Below are positions 54,176-63,252 of a stretch of 64,000 bases of DNA, in pieces (the stretch's first letter is position 1; the number at the start of each line of letters is the position of its first letter). The stretch comes from Pseudomonas extremorientalis. GTDB lineage: Bacteria; Pseudomonadota; Gammaproteobacteria; Pseudomonadales; Pseudomonadaceae. The DNA is taken from contig NZ_MDGK01000063.1 of NCBI RefSeq assembly GCF_001870465.1, positions 109,745-173,744 on the forward strand, written 5' to 3'. The notes beneath the pieces were generated by a model. It was not told the DNA's origin. It did not search any database and was given only the letters and a program-made list of their open reading frames with translations. Made by a program: the position numbers and the translations under genes.

Positions 54176-55000
54176 TCAGACCACCGCCGCCCGCCGCTGG
54201 ACAAACCGATCCACATACTCATCCGCCGGCGAATGCAGGATCTCCCGAGGCGTGCCGACCTGGATCAGCTTGCCGTCCTTGAGGATCGCAATGCGGTTGC
54301 CGATACGCACGGCCTCGTCGAGGTCGTGGGTGATGAACACGATGGTCTTGTGCAGGGTCTTTTGCAGTTCCAGCAACTGGTCCTGCATCTCGGCGCGGAT
54401 CAGCGGGTCGAGTGCGCTGAAGGCTTCGTCCATCAGGATGATGTCGGTGTCTGCCGCCAAGGCGCGGGCCAGGCCGACACGCTGGCGCATGCCGCCGGAG
54501 AGCTGGTGCGGGTATTTGTTTTCGTAGCCCTTGAGGCCCACGGTTTCGATCCACTGCAAGGCGCGCTCGGCGCAGACCTGCTTGGTTTCGCCACGCACCT
54601 TCAGGCCATAGGCGACGTTGTCGAGCACGCTCTTGTGGGGCAGCAGGCCGAAGCTCTGGAACACCATGCTGATCTTGTGCCGACGGAATTGGCGCAGGGC
54701 TTCCATGTCCAGTTGCAGGATGTCTTCGCCGTCCACCAGGATCGCGCCGCTGGTGGGGTCGATCAGGCGGTTGAAGTGACGCACCAGTGTGGACTTGCCG
54801 GAACCCGACAGCCCCATGATCACAAAGATCTCACCGGTGCCGATGCTCAGGGACAGGTCGTTCACACCGACCACGCAGCCGGTCTCGGCCAGCACCTGGT
54901 CCTTGGTCTTGCCCTGGCCGATCAACGACAGCGCATCCTTGGAACGCGCGCCGAAGATCTTGAAGACGTTTTTGACTTCGATTTTGCTGACAATAGTCAT
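54176..55000 (-). CDS. hutV: OpuA/ProV-like ABC transporter ATPase, HutV
   Basis: The 274 residues carry Walker A GLSGSGKST (about 68-76), Q-loop FQSFGLLPHKS, signature LSGGMRQR, Walker B IILMDEAFSALDP and the H-loop ITHDLDEA. It belongs to the glycine-betaine/proline ATPase family but lacks the C-terminal CBS pair typical of osmosensing ProV. The same arrangement is called hutXWV in histidine-utilisation loci. It overlaps hutW by four bases. Confidence 0.88.
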   Translation of the reverse strand: MTIVSKIEVKNVFKIFGARSKDALSLIGQGKTKDQVLAETGCVVGVNDLSLSIGTGEIFVIMGLSGSGKSTLVRHFNRLIDPTSGAILVDGEDILQLDMEALRQFRRHKISMVFQSFGLLPHKSVLDNVAYGLKVRGETKQVCAERALQWIETVGLKGYENKYPHQLSGGMRQRVGLARALAADTDIILMDEAFSALDPLIRAEMQDQLLELQKTLHKTIVFITHDLDEAVRIGNRIAILKDGKLIQVGTPREILHSPADEYVDRFVQRRAAVV

Positions 55001-55848
55001 TTGCTCGCCTCATGCCGTGGACGACCATAGGCCTGGGTAATGCGGTCGATGACCACTGCGAGAATCACGATCGCCAGGCCGGCCTCAAGGCCACGCCCGA
55101 CGTTGAGGGTCTGGATGCCGACGAGCACGTCTTCACCCAAGCCACGGGCGCCGATCATCGAGGCGATCACCACCATCGACAGCGCCATCATGGTGGTCTG
55201 GTTGATACCGGCCATGATGCTCGGCAATGCCAGCGGCAGTTGCACACCGAACAGTTGCTGCCAGCGGTTGGCACCGAAGGCGTTGATGGCTTCCATAACT
55301 TCACCGTCGACCTGGCGAATGCCCAGGTCGGTGAGGCGAATCAGCGGTGGCGCGGCGTAAATCACCGTGGCGAAAATCGCCGGGACCTTGCCCAGGCCGA
55401 ACAGCATCAGCACCGGGATCAGGTACACGAAGCTCGGCATGGTCTGCATGATGTCGAGCAGCGGCATCAATACCGAACGCAGGCGATTACTGCGCGCCGA
55501 CAGGATGCCCAGCGGAATGCCGATCAGCACCGAGATCACCGTAGCGACCATCATCAGGGCCAGGGTCTGCATCAGCTTGTCCCACAGGCCAACCGCGCCC
55601 ACCAGGAACAGCAGGCCGACGATCACCGCCGTGGTCACCACCTTGCGGGTCGCGTGCCAGGCGACGGCGCCGACGATGGCCAGCATCAGCCACCAGGGCG
55701 CTGCGCGCAGCAAGCCTTCCAGGTTGACGATGGCCCACAGCAGGGTGTCGGAGATGTGCCGGAACACATCGCCGTAGTTGGTGACCAGTGAGTCCACCCA
55801 ACCGTTGACCCAGTCGGCGATGGAAAACGTAAAACTCTCAGGAAACAT
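54997..55848 (-). CDS. hutW: OpuA/ProW-like ABC transporter permease, HutW
   Basis: The 283-residue permease has about six spans in the ProW/OpuAB family (MVATVISVLIGIPLGILSAR, PSFVYLIPVLMLFGLGKVPA) and the EAA-type loop EVMEAINAFGANRWQQLFGV QLP. It forms the membrane channel of the transporter with HutV and the binding protein upstream. Confidence 0.88.
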   Translation of the reverse strand: MFPESFTFSIADWVNGWVDSLVTNYGDVFRHISDTLLWAIVNLEGLLRAAPWWLMLAIVGAVAWHATRKVVTTAVIVGLLFLVGAVGLWDKLMQTLALMMVATVISVLIGIPLGILSARSNRLRSVLMPLLDIMQTMPSFVYLIPVLMLFGLGKVPAIFATVIYAAPPLIRLTDLGIRQVDGEVMEAINAFGANRWQQLFGVQLPLALPSIMAGINQTTMMALSMVVIASMIGARGLGEDVLVGIQTLNVGRGLEAGLAIVILAVVIDRITQAYGRPRHEASK

Positions 55849-55920
55849 ATCGTGCTCTCGATCCAGTGGGTTGTGGCCAGGCGCCCGGCCGGCCCTTCAG
55901 GGTAGCCGGGCACGCTTGAC

Positions 55921-56886
55921 CTACAAGGCCGCGTCGATTTTCTTGGCTGCGTCGTCGCTCACCCAGGCGTGCCAGACTTCAGGATGTTCCTTGAGGAAAA
56001 TTTTCGCCAGTTTTGGCGACTCAATTCGCTCCTTGGCCATGCGGCCCAGGTTCTGGTTCAGCAGGTCGATGGGCAGGTTGACCTTTTCCAGCACGGCCAC
56101 CAATTCAGGGGCTTGCTCGTGGAAGGTCTTGGACAAGCCGACCTTGATGCTCACGCTTTTATCCACGCCGGGTTTTTCTTCCAGCTTGACCAGGTCGACC
56201 TGGCCCATCAGCGGCGTGGGCGACCAGTAGTAGAACAGGATCGGCTCGCCACGCTTATAGCTCGACAGCACCGCCGCATCCAGCGCCGGGCCGGTGCCTG
56301 GGCGGAAGTTGGTGTAGGTGCTTTCCAGCCCATAGCTTTTCAGCATCTCGCTGTTGTCCAGCTCGCAGGTCCAGCCGGCCGGGCAGTTGTAGAAACGACC
56401 CTTGGAGGGCTCTTCCTGGTCCTTGAACACCGAGGCGTACTTGGCGAGGTCGGCGATGTTTTTCAGGTCCGGGGCCTTGGGTTCCAGCTTGCGCTTGGCG
56501 TCGCCTTCGATCACATAGCGCGGCACGTACCAGCCTTCGATAGCGCCCACTACAGGGGCACCGACGCCGACGACTTTGCCGGCCTTCTCGGCCTTGTTCC
56601 AGACCTCGCTGCGGCCGACCCACTCTTCGGCAAACACCTGGATGTCATTGCTGCTCAGGGCGTTTTCCATGGTGATGGAGTTGCCCGGCAGGCTGTCGGT
56701 TTTGCAGTCGTAGCCTTTTTCCAGCACGGTTTGCAGGATGTCGGTGAGCAACATGCCGCTCTCCCAGTTCAGCCCGGCGAATTTCACCGGTTTGCCGGAT
56801 TCGCACCAACCGGCTGCCTGGGCGCCAGCGCTGGCCAGCAAGCCCGCAGAGAGCAAGGTAGCCATCAGGGTCTTATGCATTTTCAT
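55921..56886 (-). CDS. hutX: OpuAC-type periplasmic binding protein, HutX
   Basis: The secreted 321-residue binding protein starts at ATG 56886 (GGGAG nine bases upstream) and has a signal peptide ending GAQA. The OpuAC family binds betaines through an aromatic cage; candidates are Trp in GLNWESGML, Trp in AEEWVGRS, Trp/Tyr in EGWYVPRYV and Trp in FYYWSPTP. In Sinorhizobium HutX serves histidine uptake, so histidine is the default substrate, while the fold leaves histidine betaines possible. Confidence 0.86.
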   Translation of the reverse strand: MKMHKTLMATLLSAGLLASAGAQAAGWCESGKPVKFAGLNWESGMLLTDILQTVLEKGYDCKTDSLPGNSITMENALSSNDIQVFAEEWVGRSEVWNKAEKAGKVVGVGAPVVGAIEGWYVPRYVIEGDAKRKLEPKAPDLKNIADLAKYASVFKDQEEPSKGRFYNCPAGWTCELDNSEMLKSYGLESTYTNFRPGTGPALDAAVLSSYKRGEPILFYYWSPTPLMGQVDLVKLEEKPGVDKSVSIKVGLSKTFHEQAPELVAVLEKVNLPIDLLNQNLGRMAKERIESPKLAKIFLKEHPEVWHAWVSDDAAKKIDAAL

Positions 56887-56955
56887 TGTTGTGACGCTCC
56901 CAATCTTGAAATGGATTACGGCAGTCAGTAGGCATCCTGCCCTGTCCACGTCCCA

Positions 56956-58401
56956 TCAGGCCTGTGCAGCCAGCCCGTTTGTTGTGGGTATAGCGCCCTG
57001 CTCTGTTGGCAGGATCAGTTGATCGGGCACGGTGCCGTGCCATTTTTTCGCACACACGTAATACAGCGCTGCGGGCAGTACCAGGCCGATGATCCAGGAG
57101 ATATCCACATCACCCAGCGCGGCCACCAAGGGACCTGTGTAGAACTTGGTGGAGATGAACGGCAACTGCACCAGCACGCCGAACACGTAGACGCTGATTC
57201 CCAGCAGGTTCCAGCGGCCATAGCGACCGTTCGGGTCGGCCAGCGCCGGTACGTCATAGCGCTCGCGGGTGATGCAGTAGTAGTCCACCAGGTTGATCGC
57301 GCTCCAGGGCGTGAAGAACGCCAGCAGGAACAGGATGAAGGACTTGAACGCCCCCAGGAACGAGTGCTGGCCGAGCAATGCGATCAGGGTCGCCGTGCCG
57401 ACAATCGCCAGCACGAACACCAGGCGCTGCAGACGCGTGACCTCCAGGCGACCACGAAAGCCGCTGATGATGGTCGCGATGCACATGAAGCTGCCGTAGG
57501 AGTTCAGCGTCGAGATGGTGACCTTGCCGAACGCGATACTGAAGTACAGCAACGCAGCGGTAGCACCCGTGCCACTCAAGCCCACGATGTACGCCACTTC
57601 ATGCCCGGCGAACTGACCGTTGGACATGGCCGCGGCAAACACGCCCAGCACCATGGCCACCTGCGCGCCCACCACCGAACCGGCGCCGGCGGCGAAAAAG
57701 GTTTTCACCGATGACGTCTTGCTTGGCAGGTAACGCGAGTAGTCCGCCACGTACGGGCCGAAGGCAATCTGCCAGGAGGCCGCGAGCGATACCGCCAGCA
57801 GGAAACTGCTCCAGCTGAAGTGGCGGATTTGCAGGAGTGCGCCCACATCGGTCTGGCTCACCAGCCGGCTGAACAGGTAGACAAAGGCGACCACGCCAAT
57901 GACGCTGGCGACGCGGCCAATGAAATGGATCACCCGGTAGCCGAGCACCGTGACCAACACGATCACGCTGGCGAAAATCAGGATGCCCACGCTGTCGCTG
58001 ACCCCGAACAACTGGCCCAGCGCCTGCCCCGAAAGCACGGTGCCAGTGGCGGTGAAACCCAGGTACATCAGGCACACCAGTACGATCGGAATCGCCGCGC
58101 CATACACACCGAACTGCACCCGGCTGGAGATCATCTGTGGCAGGCCCAGCTTGGGCCCTTGCGCCGCATGCAACGCCATGACCCCACCGCCGATCAGTTG
58201 GCCGATCAACAGACCGATCAACGACCAGAACACATCACCGCCCAGCACCACGGCCAGGGCCCCGGTTACAATCGCGGTGATCTGCAGGTTGGCGCCCATC
58301 CACAGGGTGAACTGGCTGAACAGACGACCGTGTCTTTCCGCTTCCGGGATGTAGTCGATCGAACGCCTTTCGATCAACGGGGTGGTGTCATTTGCAGCCA
58401 T
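56956..58401 (-). CDS. NCS1-family permease, candidate urocanate transporter
   Basis: The 481-residue, 12-span transporter is of the cytosine/purine/allantoin family (CodB-like). It begins RRSIDYIPEAERHGRLFSQF and has WMGANLQITAIVTGAL and AASWQIAFGPYVADYSRYLP, both characteristic. The sequence alone would say nucleobase. Its position directly after hutU in the hut operon suggests an imidazole-ring substrate, most plausibly urocanate, for which a dedicated Hut transporter is known in P. fluorescens. Confidence 0.82.
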   Translation of the reverse strand: MAANDTTPLIERRSIDYIPEAERHGRLFSQFTLWMGANLQITAIVTGALAVVLGGDVFWSLIGLLIGQLIGGGVMALHAAQGPKLGLPQMISSRVQFGVYGAAIPIVLVCLMYLGFTATGTVLSGQALGQLFGVSDSVGILIFASVIVLVTVLGYRVIHFIGRVASVIGVVAFVYLFSRLVSQTDVGALLQIRHFSWSSFLLAVSLAASWQIAFGPYVADYSRYLPSKTSSVKTFFAAGAGSVVGAQVAMVLGVFAAAMSNGQFAGHEVAYIVGLSGTGATAALLYFSIAFGKVTISTLNSYGSFMCIATIISGFRGRLEVTRLQRLVFVLAIVGTATLIALLGQHSFLGAFKSFILFLLAFFTPWSAINLVDYYCITRERYDVPALADPNGRYGRWNLLGISVYVFGVLVQLPFISTKFYTGPLVAALGDVDISWIIGLVLPAALYYVCAKKWHGTVPDQLILPTEQGAIPTTNGLAAQA

Positions 58402-58443
58402 GTCGGTTCAACCTCTGATGGATTGTTTCAGGGTGGTGCTGGC

Positions 58444-60129
58444 TTACTTGATCATCGGCAGGTTCAAGCCCTGCTCCTTGGCGCAATCGATCGCGATCTG
58501 GTAACCGGCGTCTGCGTGGCGCATCACTCCGGTGGCTGGGTCGTTGTGCAGCACACGGGCGATCCGCTCAGCCGCTTCATCGGTACCGTCGCAGACGATG
58601 ACCATGCCGGAGTGCTGGGAGAAGCCCATGCCCACACCACCACCGTGGTGCAGCGACACCCAGGTCGCGCCGCTCGCGGTGTTGAGCAGAGCGTTGAGCA
58701 GCGGCCAGTCGGATACGGCGTCGGAGCCGTCCTGCATGGCTTCGGTTTCGCGGTTCGGGCTTGCGACCGAGCCGGAATCGAGGTGGTCACGGCCGATCAC
58801 CACCGGTGCCGACAACTCGCCGCTGCGCACCATTTCGTTGAACGCCAGGCCGAGCTTGGCGCGCTGGCCCAGGCCAACCCAGCAGATACGTGCCGGCAGG
58901 CCCTGGAAGCTGATGCGTTCGCGGGCCATGTCCAGCCAGTTGTGCAGGTGCGCGTCGTCCGGGATCAGCTCTTTGACTTTGGCGTCGGTCTTGTAGATGT
59001 CCTGCGGGTCACCGGACAGCGCCGCCCAGCGGAACGGGCCGATGCCACGGCAGAACAGCGGGCGGATATAGGCCGGGACGAAACCCGGGAAATCGAAGGC
59101 GTTTTCCACGCCCTCTTCCTGGGCCATCTGGCGGATGTTGTTGCCGTAGTCGAAAGTCGGGATGCCTTGCTTCTGGAATTCCAGCATGGCTTTGACGTGC
59201 ACGGCCATCGACTGCTTGGCGGCCTTGATCACGGCGGCGGGCTCGGTCTTGGCGCGGGCGCGGTATTCGTCCCAGGTCCAGCCAGCGGGCAGGTAACCGT
59301 TGAGAGGGTCGTGGGCGCTGGTCTGGTCGGTGACCATGTCCGGGCGCACGCCACGCTTGACCAGTTCCGGCAGGATTTCGGCGGCGTTGCCCAGCAGGGC
59401 GATGGAGATAGCCTTGCCTTCCTTGGTGTATTTGGCGATGCGTGCCAGGGCGTCGTCGAGGTCGGTGGCCTGTTCGTCGACATAACGGCTGTTCAGGCGG
59501 AAATCGATGCTGACCTGCTGGCACTCGATGTTCAGCGAGCAGGCGCCAGCCAAAGTGGCCGCCAGCGGCTGGGCGCCGCCCATGCCGCCGAGGCCGGCAG
59601 TCAGTACCCAACGGCCTTTGAGGTCACTGTTGTAATGCTGGCGACCGGCTTCGACGAAGGTTTCGTAGGTGCCCTGGACGATGCCCTGGCTGCCGATGTA
59701 GATCCAGCTGCCGGCGGTCATCTGGCCGTACATGGCCAGGCCCTTGGCATCCAGTTCGTTGAAGTGCTCCCAACTGGCCCAGTGCGGCACCAGATTGGAG
59801 TTGGCGATCAGTACACGCGGTGCGTTGCTGTGGGTCTTGAACACGCCGACCGGCTTGCCGGATTGCACCAACAGGGTTTCGTCGTCATTCAGGTGGGTGA
59901 GGCTCTCGACGATCTGGTCGTAGCACTCCCAGTTGCGTGCTGCGCGGCCAATACCGCCGTACACCACCAGTTCTTTCGGGTTCTCGGCCACTTGTGGGTC
60001 GAGGTTGTTCATCAGCATGCGCAGCGGCGCTTCAGTCAGCCAGCTTTTGGCGGTGAGCTTGTTACCGTGGGCGGCACGGATTTCGACGTCACGGTATTTT
60101 GTAGGCCTGGCTTTAGAAAAATCGGTCAC
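58444..60129 (-). CDS. hutU: Urocanate hydratase (urocanase)
   Basis: HutU converts urocanate to imidazolone propionate using tightly bound NAD+. GTG at 60129 (TDFSKARPTKYRDVEIRAA follows) is favoured over ATG at 60147: AGGAG stands seven bases upstream and the family starts here; it gives 561 residues. Visible motifs are LVVYGGIGRAARNWE, YIGSQGIVQGTYETF, AGLGGMGGAQPLA (nucleotide binding) and RPLFCRGIGPFRW, with the catalytic-region Cys. It is first in the ten-gene hut operon, behind a sigma-54 promoter. Confidence 0.97.
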   Translation of the reverse strand: MTDFSKARPTKYRDVEIRAAHGNKLTAKSWLTEAPLRMLMNNLDPQVAENPKELVVYGGIGRAARNWECYDQIVESLTHLNDDETLLVQSGKPVGVFKTHSNAPRVLIANSNLVPHWASWEHFNELDAKGLAMYGQMTAGSWIYIGSQGIVQGTYETFVEAGRQHYNSDLKGRWVLTAGLGGMGGAQPLAATLAGACSLNIECQQVSIDFRLNSRYVDEQATDLDDALARIAKYTKEGKAISIALLGNAAEILPELVKRGVRPDMVTDQTSAHDPLNGYLPAGWTWDEYRARAKTEPAAVIKAAKQSMAVHVKAMLEFQKQGIPTFDYGNNIRQMAQEEGVENAFDFPGFVPAYIRPLFCRGIGPFRWAALSGDPQDIYKTDAKVKELIPDDAHLHNWLDMARERISFQGLPARICWVGLGQRAKLGLAFNEMVRSGELSAPVVIGRDHLDSGSVASPNRETEAMQDGSDAVSDWPLLNALLNTASGATWVSLHHGGGVGMGFSQHSGMVIVCDGTDEAAERIARVLHNDPATGVMRHADAGYQIAIDCAKEQGLNLPMIK

Positions 60130-60197
60130 GACTGGACTCCTCGGCATGATGCGCGAACATGGATGGTGCGAAGGAGAGTCTTACGCACACATCTTTA

Positions 60198-60211
60198 CTT
60201 GTACATACAAG
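60198..60211. promoter_or_regulatory. HutC operator at the hutU start point
   Basis: CTTGTACATACAAG carries TGTA-N2-TACA, the HutC (GntR family) recognition core, with six-base arms CTTGTA/TACAAG. It overlaps the predicted transcription start of the sigma-54 promoter, a position from which a repressor would block initiation until urocanate is bound. Confidence 0.75.
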
Positions 60212-60215
60212 CATA

Positions 60216-60231
60216 TGCAATCAAGCGGCCA
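60216..60231 (-). promoter_or_regulatory. Sigma-54 promoter of hutU
   Basis: On the minus strand TGGCCGCTTGATTGCA matches the -24/-12 consensus with the correct GG-to-GC spacing and all core bases. Transcription would start near 60205, about 75 bases upstream of the GTG start. A sigma-54 hutU promoter activated by CbrB/NtrC is known in P. fluorescens. Confidence 0.8.
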
Positions 60232-60277
60232 ACTTTTTCGGCGAGGCGTTTGGTTTTTTTTGGAATGCGCGTGTGAG

Positions 60278-60292
60278 CCTTGAAAATCAAGG
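60278..60292. promoter_or_regulatory. Palindrome upstream of the hutU promoter
   Basis: CCTTGAAAATCAAGG is a perfect six-base inverted repeat with a 3-base centre, about 75-85 bases upstream of the predicted start. The distance suits an enhancer-type activator site for sigma-54, but the binder is unknown. Confidence 0.4.
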
Positions 60293-60439
60293 TGTCGAGG
60301 CGTGATGAAATTTCTTACGGGAGGCGTTAGTGGTTCGGCGGGGTTATCGCGAAAGCATGGTTTTGCGCCACGCTGGGGCATTCGGTAACAAAGTGGTGCG
60401 CGCCCAGGAAACAGCTATCAAGAACAGCGGGAAACAAAT

Positions 60440-60474
60440 GTGGGAGGGGACAAGCCCCCTCCCACTTTTTTTAA
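60440..60474. repeat. REP-type hairpin at the hutD 3' end
   Basis: GTGGGAGGGG and CCCCCTCCCAC form a hairpin followed on + by T7; on - it directly follows hutD. It is a solitary REP unit, likely also the hutCD terminator. Confidence 0.6.
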
Positions 60475-61031
60475 CCGCGTCGGGTCAGTTCGATAATGCA
60501 ACTGCGGCCGCTGACGGTAAGGTCCAGCAGGCCGGTGTTACCGTCGATTTGCAGGCAGTCGTGATGGCCAAGCTTGTGGTCCAGCACCTTCACTTCATCA
60601 GCAACGCTGAACACCAGCACGGTCTGCGCAGTACTGAAGAACCGCTGCACACCGTCACCCCATTGCAGCCTCGCGTGGTAACGCTGTGGCGAGTAGATCA
60701 GATTGAAGTCGCGGATCGGCCCGGTGATCAACCGGCATGCCACCTGGCTGTCACCCTTGAACGCAAAGGGTTGCAGCGGTAACAACCCGCGTTGTTCTTC
60801 GCCATCCACGGTCAGCACCATGCCGGCGCCCTGGATCACGGTGATGACACGCTGGTAACCGGCAAAGGTGGAAAAGCCGCCCGATTCGGCGATATCCGCA
60901 ATCGACAGGCGCCAGCCAAAGCCATCCAGGCCTGCGCCGGCGTCGCGGGTGATTTCTTCGGTGCTGCCACCGCCGTTTTTCCACGGCATGCGTACGTACT
61001 CAGCGGCGCGCCAGACTTTTACGCTACTCAT
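60471..61031 (-). CDS. hutD: HutD, cupin-type accessory protein of histidine utilisation
   Basis: The 186-residue HutD/Ves family protein (bicupin fold) starts at ATG 61031 (MSSVKVWRAAEYVRMPWKNG), overlapping the hutC stop by four bases. MPWKNGGGSTEEI and GFGWRLSIADI are family hallmarks. In P. fluorescens HutD is thought to set an upper limit on hut expression, possibly by sensing a pathway intermediate; it has no known catalytic role. Confidence 0.92.
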   Translation of the reverse strand: MSSVKVWRAAEYVRMPWKNGGGSTEEITRDAGAGLDGFGWRLSIADIAESGGFSTFAGYQRVITVIQGAGMVLTVDGEEQRGLLPLQPFAFKGDSQVACRLITGPIRDFNLIYSPQRYHARLQWGDGVQRFFSTAQTVLVFSVADEVKVLDHKLGHHDCLQIDGNTGLLDLTVSGRSCIIELTRRG

Positions 61032-61777
61032 TTGCTGAAACGTCCTTCGAGGCTGTGACGGGAACCGGGGTGGATCAAACGCGCAGCAGTCACCGGCTGG
61101 CGCCCCGACCAGGTGCGTCGGCGGATCAACAGGCACGGCTCACTGGGCTCGATCTGCAGCAGTTTGCATTCGGCCGCATCGGCGAGGATGGCTTCGACCA
61201 CATGCTCGCCTTCGGTCAGTGGCGCCACTTGGTTCAGGTAGGCGTAAGGCGTTTGCTGGGTGAAATCCTGCTGCAGGTATTCCGGCGCGACCAGGGCATT
61301 GACGAAGCGGTCTTCGATTTGCACGGGAATATCGTTTTCGAAGTGCACGATCAATGAATGGAACACCCGCCCGCCTTCACGCATCTCCAAGGCAACGGCG
61401 CGCTCGGAACCGGCGGCCTCTTCACCCAGGGTGATGACCTGGCAGGTATGCCGGTGACCGCGGGAGGCGATCTCATCGGCGATGTTGTGCACCTCGAACA
61501 GCGCCGACTGGCTCTTGGGTTCGGCGACAAACGTGCCGACGCCTTGCATGCGCACCAGCAACCCTTCGGCGGTGAGTTCGCGCAGGGCGCGGTTGATGGT
61601 CATGCGGCTGAAACCCAGCTGGCTGACCAACTCGCTCTCCGATGGCACGCGGTAATGGGGCGGCCAGTTGCCGTTGAGGATCTGCTGGCTGATCATCTGT
61701 TTGACGCGGGCATACAAGGGCGCCGGACTTTCGTCCATGTGGGCAGCCAGCGAAGAGTTGGCGGGCGGAGTCGGCAC
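61028..61777 (-). CDS. hutC: Histidine utilisation repressor HutC (GntR family, UTRA)
   Basis: The 249-residue repressor of hut genes is released by urocanate. The N-terminal winged helix-turn-helix (about 18-85: YARVKQMISQQILNGNWPPH, VPSESELVSQLGFSRMTINR) and the C-terminal UTRA effector domain (about 105-240, QIEDRFVNALVAPEY) are clear. GTG at 61777 has AGGA seven bases upstream; ATG at residue 14 is an alternative. The gene diverges from hutF across an operator. Confidence 0.95.
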   Translation of the reverse strand: MPTPPANSSLAAHMDESPAPLYARVKQMISQQILNGNWPPHYRVPSESELVSQLGFSRMTINRALRELTAEGLLVRMQGVGTFVAEPKSQSALFEVHNIADEIASRGHRHTCQVITLGEEAAGSERAVALEMREGGRVFHSLIVHFENDIPVQIEDRFVNALVAPEYLQQDFTQQTPYAYLNQVAPLTEGEHVVEAILADAAECKLLQIEPSEPCLLIRRRTWSGRQPVTAARLIHPGSRHSLEGRFSK

Positions 61778-61839
61778 GGGGAATCCTTGCAGGGGAAAAG
61801 ATGCATAGATTGCCGGAGTTTACCGAGCAGGCAAACGTC

Positions 61840-61855
61840 TGTATATGTATATACA
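61840..61855. promoter_or_regulatory. HutC operator between hutC and hutF
   Basis: TGTATATGTATATACA contains the perfect core TGTATATACA (61846-61855; TGTA-N2-TACA) preceded by an overlapping half site. It lies in the 107-base divergent spacer, suited to repress hutF and to autoregulate hutCD. Confidence 0.75.
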
Positions 61856-61884
61856 AATAAACACACGACCGGGGTGCCTTGATC

Positions 61885-63249
61885 ATGTCCGCTTTCTTCG
61901 CCGAACGCGCGCTGCTGCCTGATGGATGGGCCAATGATGTACGTCTTGAAGTCAGCGCCGATGGCCTGCTGACCAACGTTGGGGCCAATGCCAGCGCAGA
62001 GGGGGCCGAACGGCTGAGAGGGCCGGTCTTGGCGGGTATGCCGAACTTGCATTCTCACGCATTCCAGCGTGCCATGGCCGGCTTGGCCGAGGTGGCCGGC
62101 AACCCGAATGACAGTTTCTGGACCTGGCGTGACCTGATGTACCGCATGGTCGGCAAGATCGACCCGGACCAACTCCAGGTCATCGCGCGCCAGCTGTATA
62201 TCGAGATGCTCAAGGCCGGCTATACCTCGGTGGCCGAGTTTCACTACGTGCACCATGACGTCAGCGGCCAGCCCTATGCCGATCGCACACAATTGTCGCG
62301 GCAGATCAGCCAGGCGGCGGCCAGCAGCGGGATTGGCCTGACGTTGTTGCCGGTGCTCTACACCCACTCTGGGTTTGGCGGCCAGGCGCCCAATGAAGGC
62401 CAGCGGCGCTTTATCAACAGCACTGAAAATTATCTGGAGCTGCAAGCGCGTCTGCAGCCAATTCTGGCCGCGCAACCCGCACAGCAACTGGGCCTGTGTT
62501 TTCACTCGCTACGCGCCGTTACACCGCAACAAATCAACGAAGTGCTGGCTGCCAGCGACAAGGCGTGCCCGGTGCATATCCACATTGCCGAGCAGCAGAA
62601 GGAAGTCGATGACTGCCTGGCCTGGAGCGGCAAACGCCCGCTGCAATGGCTGTATGACAATGTCGACGTCGATGAACGCTGGTGCCTGGTGCACGCCACC
62701 CATGCCGACGCCGATGAGGTGATGCGCATGGCCAAGAGCCGGGCGATTGCCGGTTTGTGCCTGACCACCGAGGCCAACCTGGGTGATGGGATTTTCCCGG
62801 CGGTGGACTTTCTCGCCCAGGGCGGACGCCTGGGCATCGGCTCCGACAGCCATGTGTCACTGAGCGTGGTGGAAGAATTGCGCTGGCTGGAATACGGCCA
62901 GCGCCTGCGTGATCAACGGCGTAACCGCTTGTATCGCAGTGACCAGCCGATGGTTGGGCGCACGCTGTTCGATGCCGCGCTGGACGGTGGTGCCCAGGCG
63001 CTGGGGCAGCCAATTGGCCGATTGGAAGTGGGCAAGCGTGCGGATTGGATTGTGCTGGATGGTAATGATCCGTACCTGGCCACGGCGACCGAGGACGGGA
63101 TTCTGAATCGCTGGTTGTTTGCCGGCGGTGATCGGCAGGTGCGGGATGTGCTGGTGAATGGAAAGTGGGTGGTGCGTGATGGGCGACATGCCGGCGAGGA
63201 AGACAGTAGCCTCGCATTCACGCAGGTTCTAAGGGACTTACTCGGTTAA
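61885..63249 (+). CDS. hutF: Formimidoylglutamate deiminase
   Basis: HutF turns N-formimino-glutamate into N-formyl-glutamate plus ammonia, the step that defines the five-step pathway. ATG at 61885 (MSAFFAERALLPDGW) is used rather than the in-frame TTG at 61879, giving 454 residues. Amidohydrolase metal motifs are AGMPNLHSHAFQRAMAG, FHYVHHDVSG, VHIHIAEQQKEV and LGIGSDSHVSLS. It stands alone on +, divergent from hutCD. Confidence 0.96.
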   Translation: MSAFFAERALLPDGWANDVRLEVSADGLLTNVGANASAEGAERLRGPVLAGMPNLHSHAFQRAMAGLAEVAGNPNDSFWTWRDLMYRMVGKIDPDQLQVIARQLYIEMLKAGYTSVAEFHYVHHDVSGQPYADRTQLSRQISQAAASSGIGLTLLPVLYTHSGFGGQAPNEGQRRFINSTENYLELQARLQPILAAQPAQQLGLCFHSLRAVTPQQINEVLAASDKACPVHIHIAEQQKEVDDCLAWSGKRPLQWLYDNVDVDERWCLVHATHADADEVMRMAKSRAIAGLCLTTEANLGDGIFPAVDFLAQGGRLGIGSDSHVSLSVVEELRWLEYGQRLRDQRRNRLYRSDQPMVGRTLFDAALDGGAQALGQPIGRLEVGKRADWIVLDGNDPYLATATEDGILNRWLFAGGDRQVRDVLVNGKWVVRDGRHAGEEDSSLAFTQVLRDLLG

Positions 63250-63252
63250 AAC

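Larger units (their letters stand above)
60130..60470 (-). promoter_or_regulatory. hutU control region (hutU-hutD gap)
   Basis: This 341-base stretch without a gene contains, moving upstream from hutU, a HutC-type operator (60198-60211), a sigma-54 promoter (60216-60231), a perfect 6-3-6 palindrome (60278-60292) that could bind an activator, about 145 bases with no recognisable signal, and a REP-type hairpin next to hutD. Confidence 0.7.

Noticed and set aside
57820..60276. Open frame of 818 codons on + across the NCS1 permease and hutU
   Set aside because: It spans two well-supported genes on the other strand and the hutU promoter; composition rich in His, Gln, Val and Ala is typical of antisense reading.
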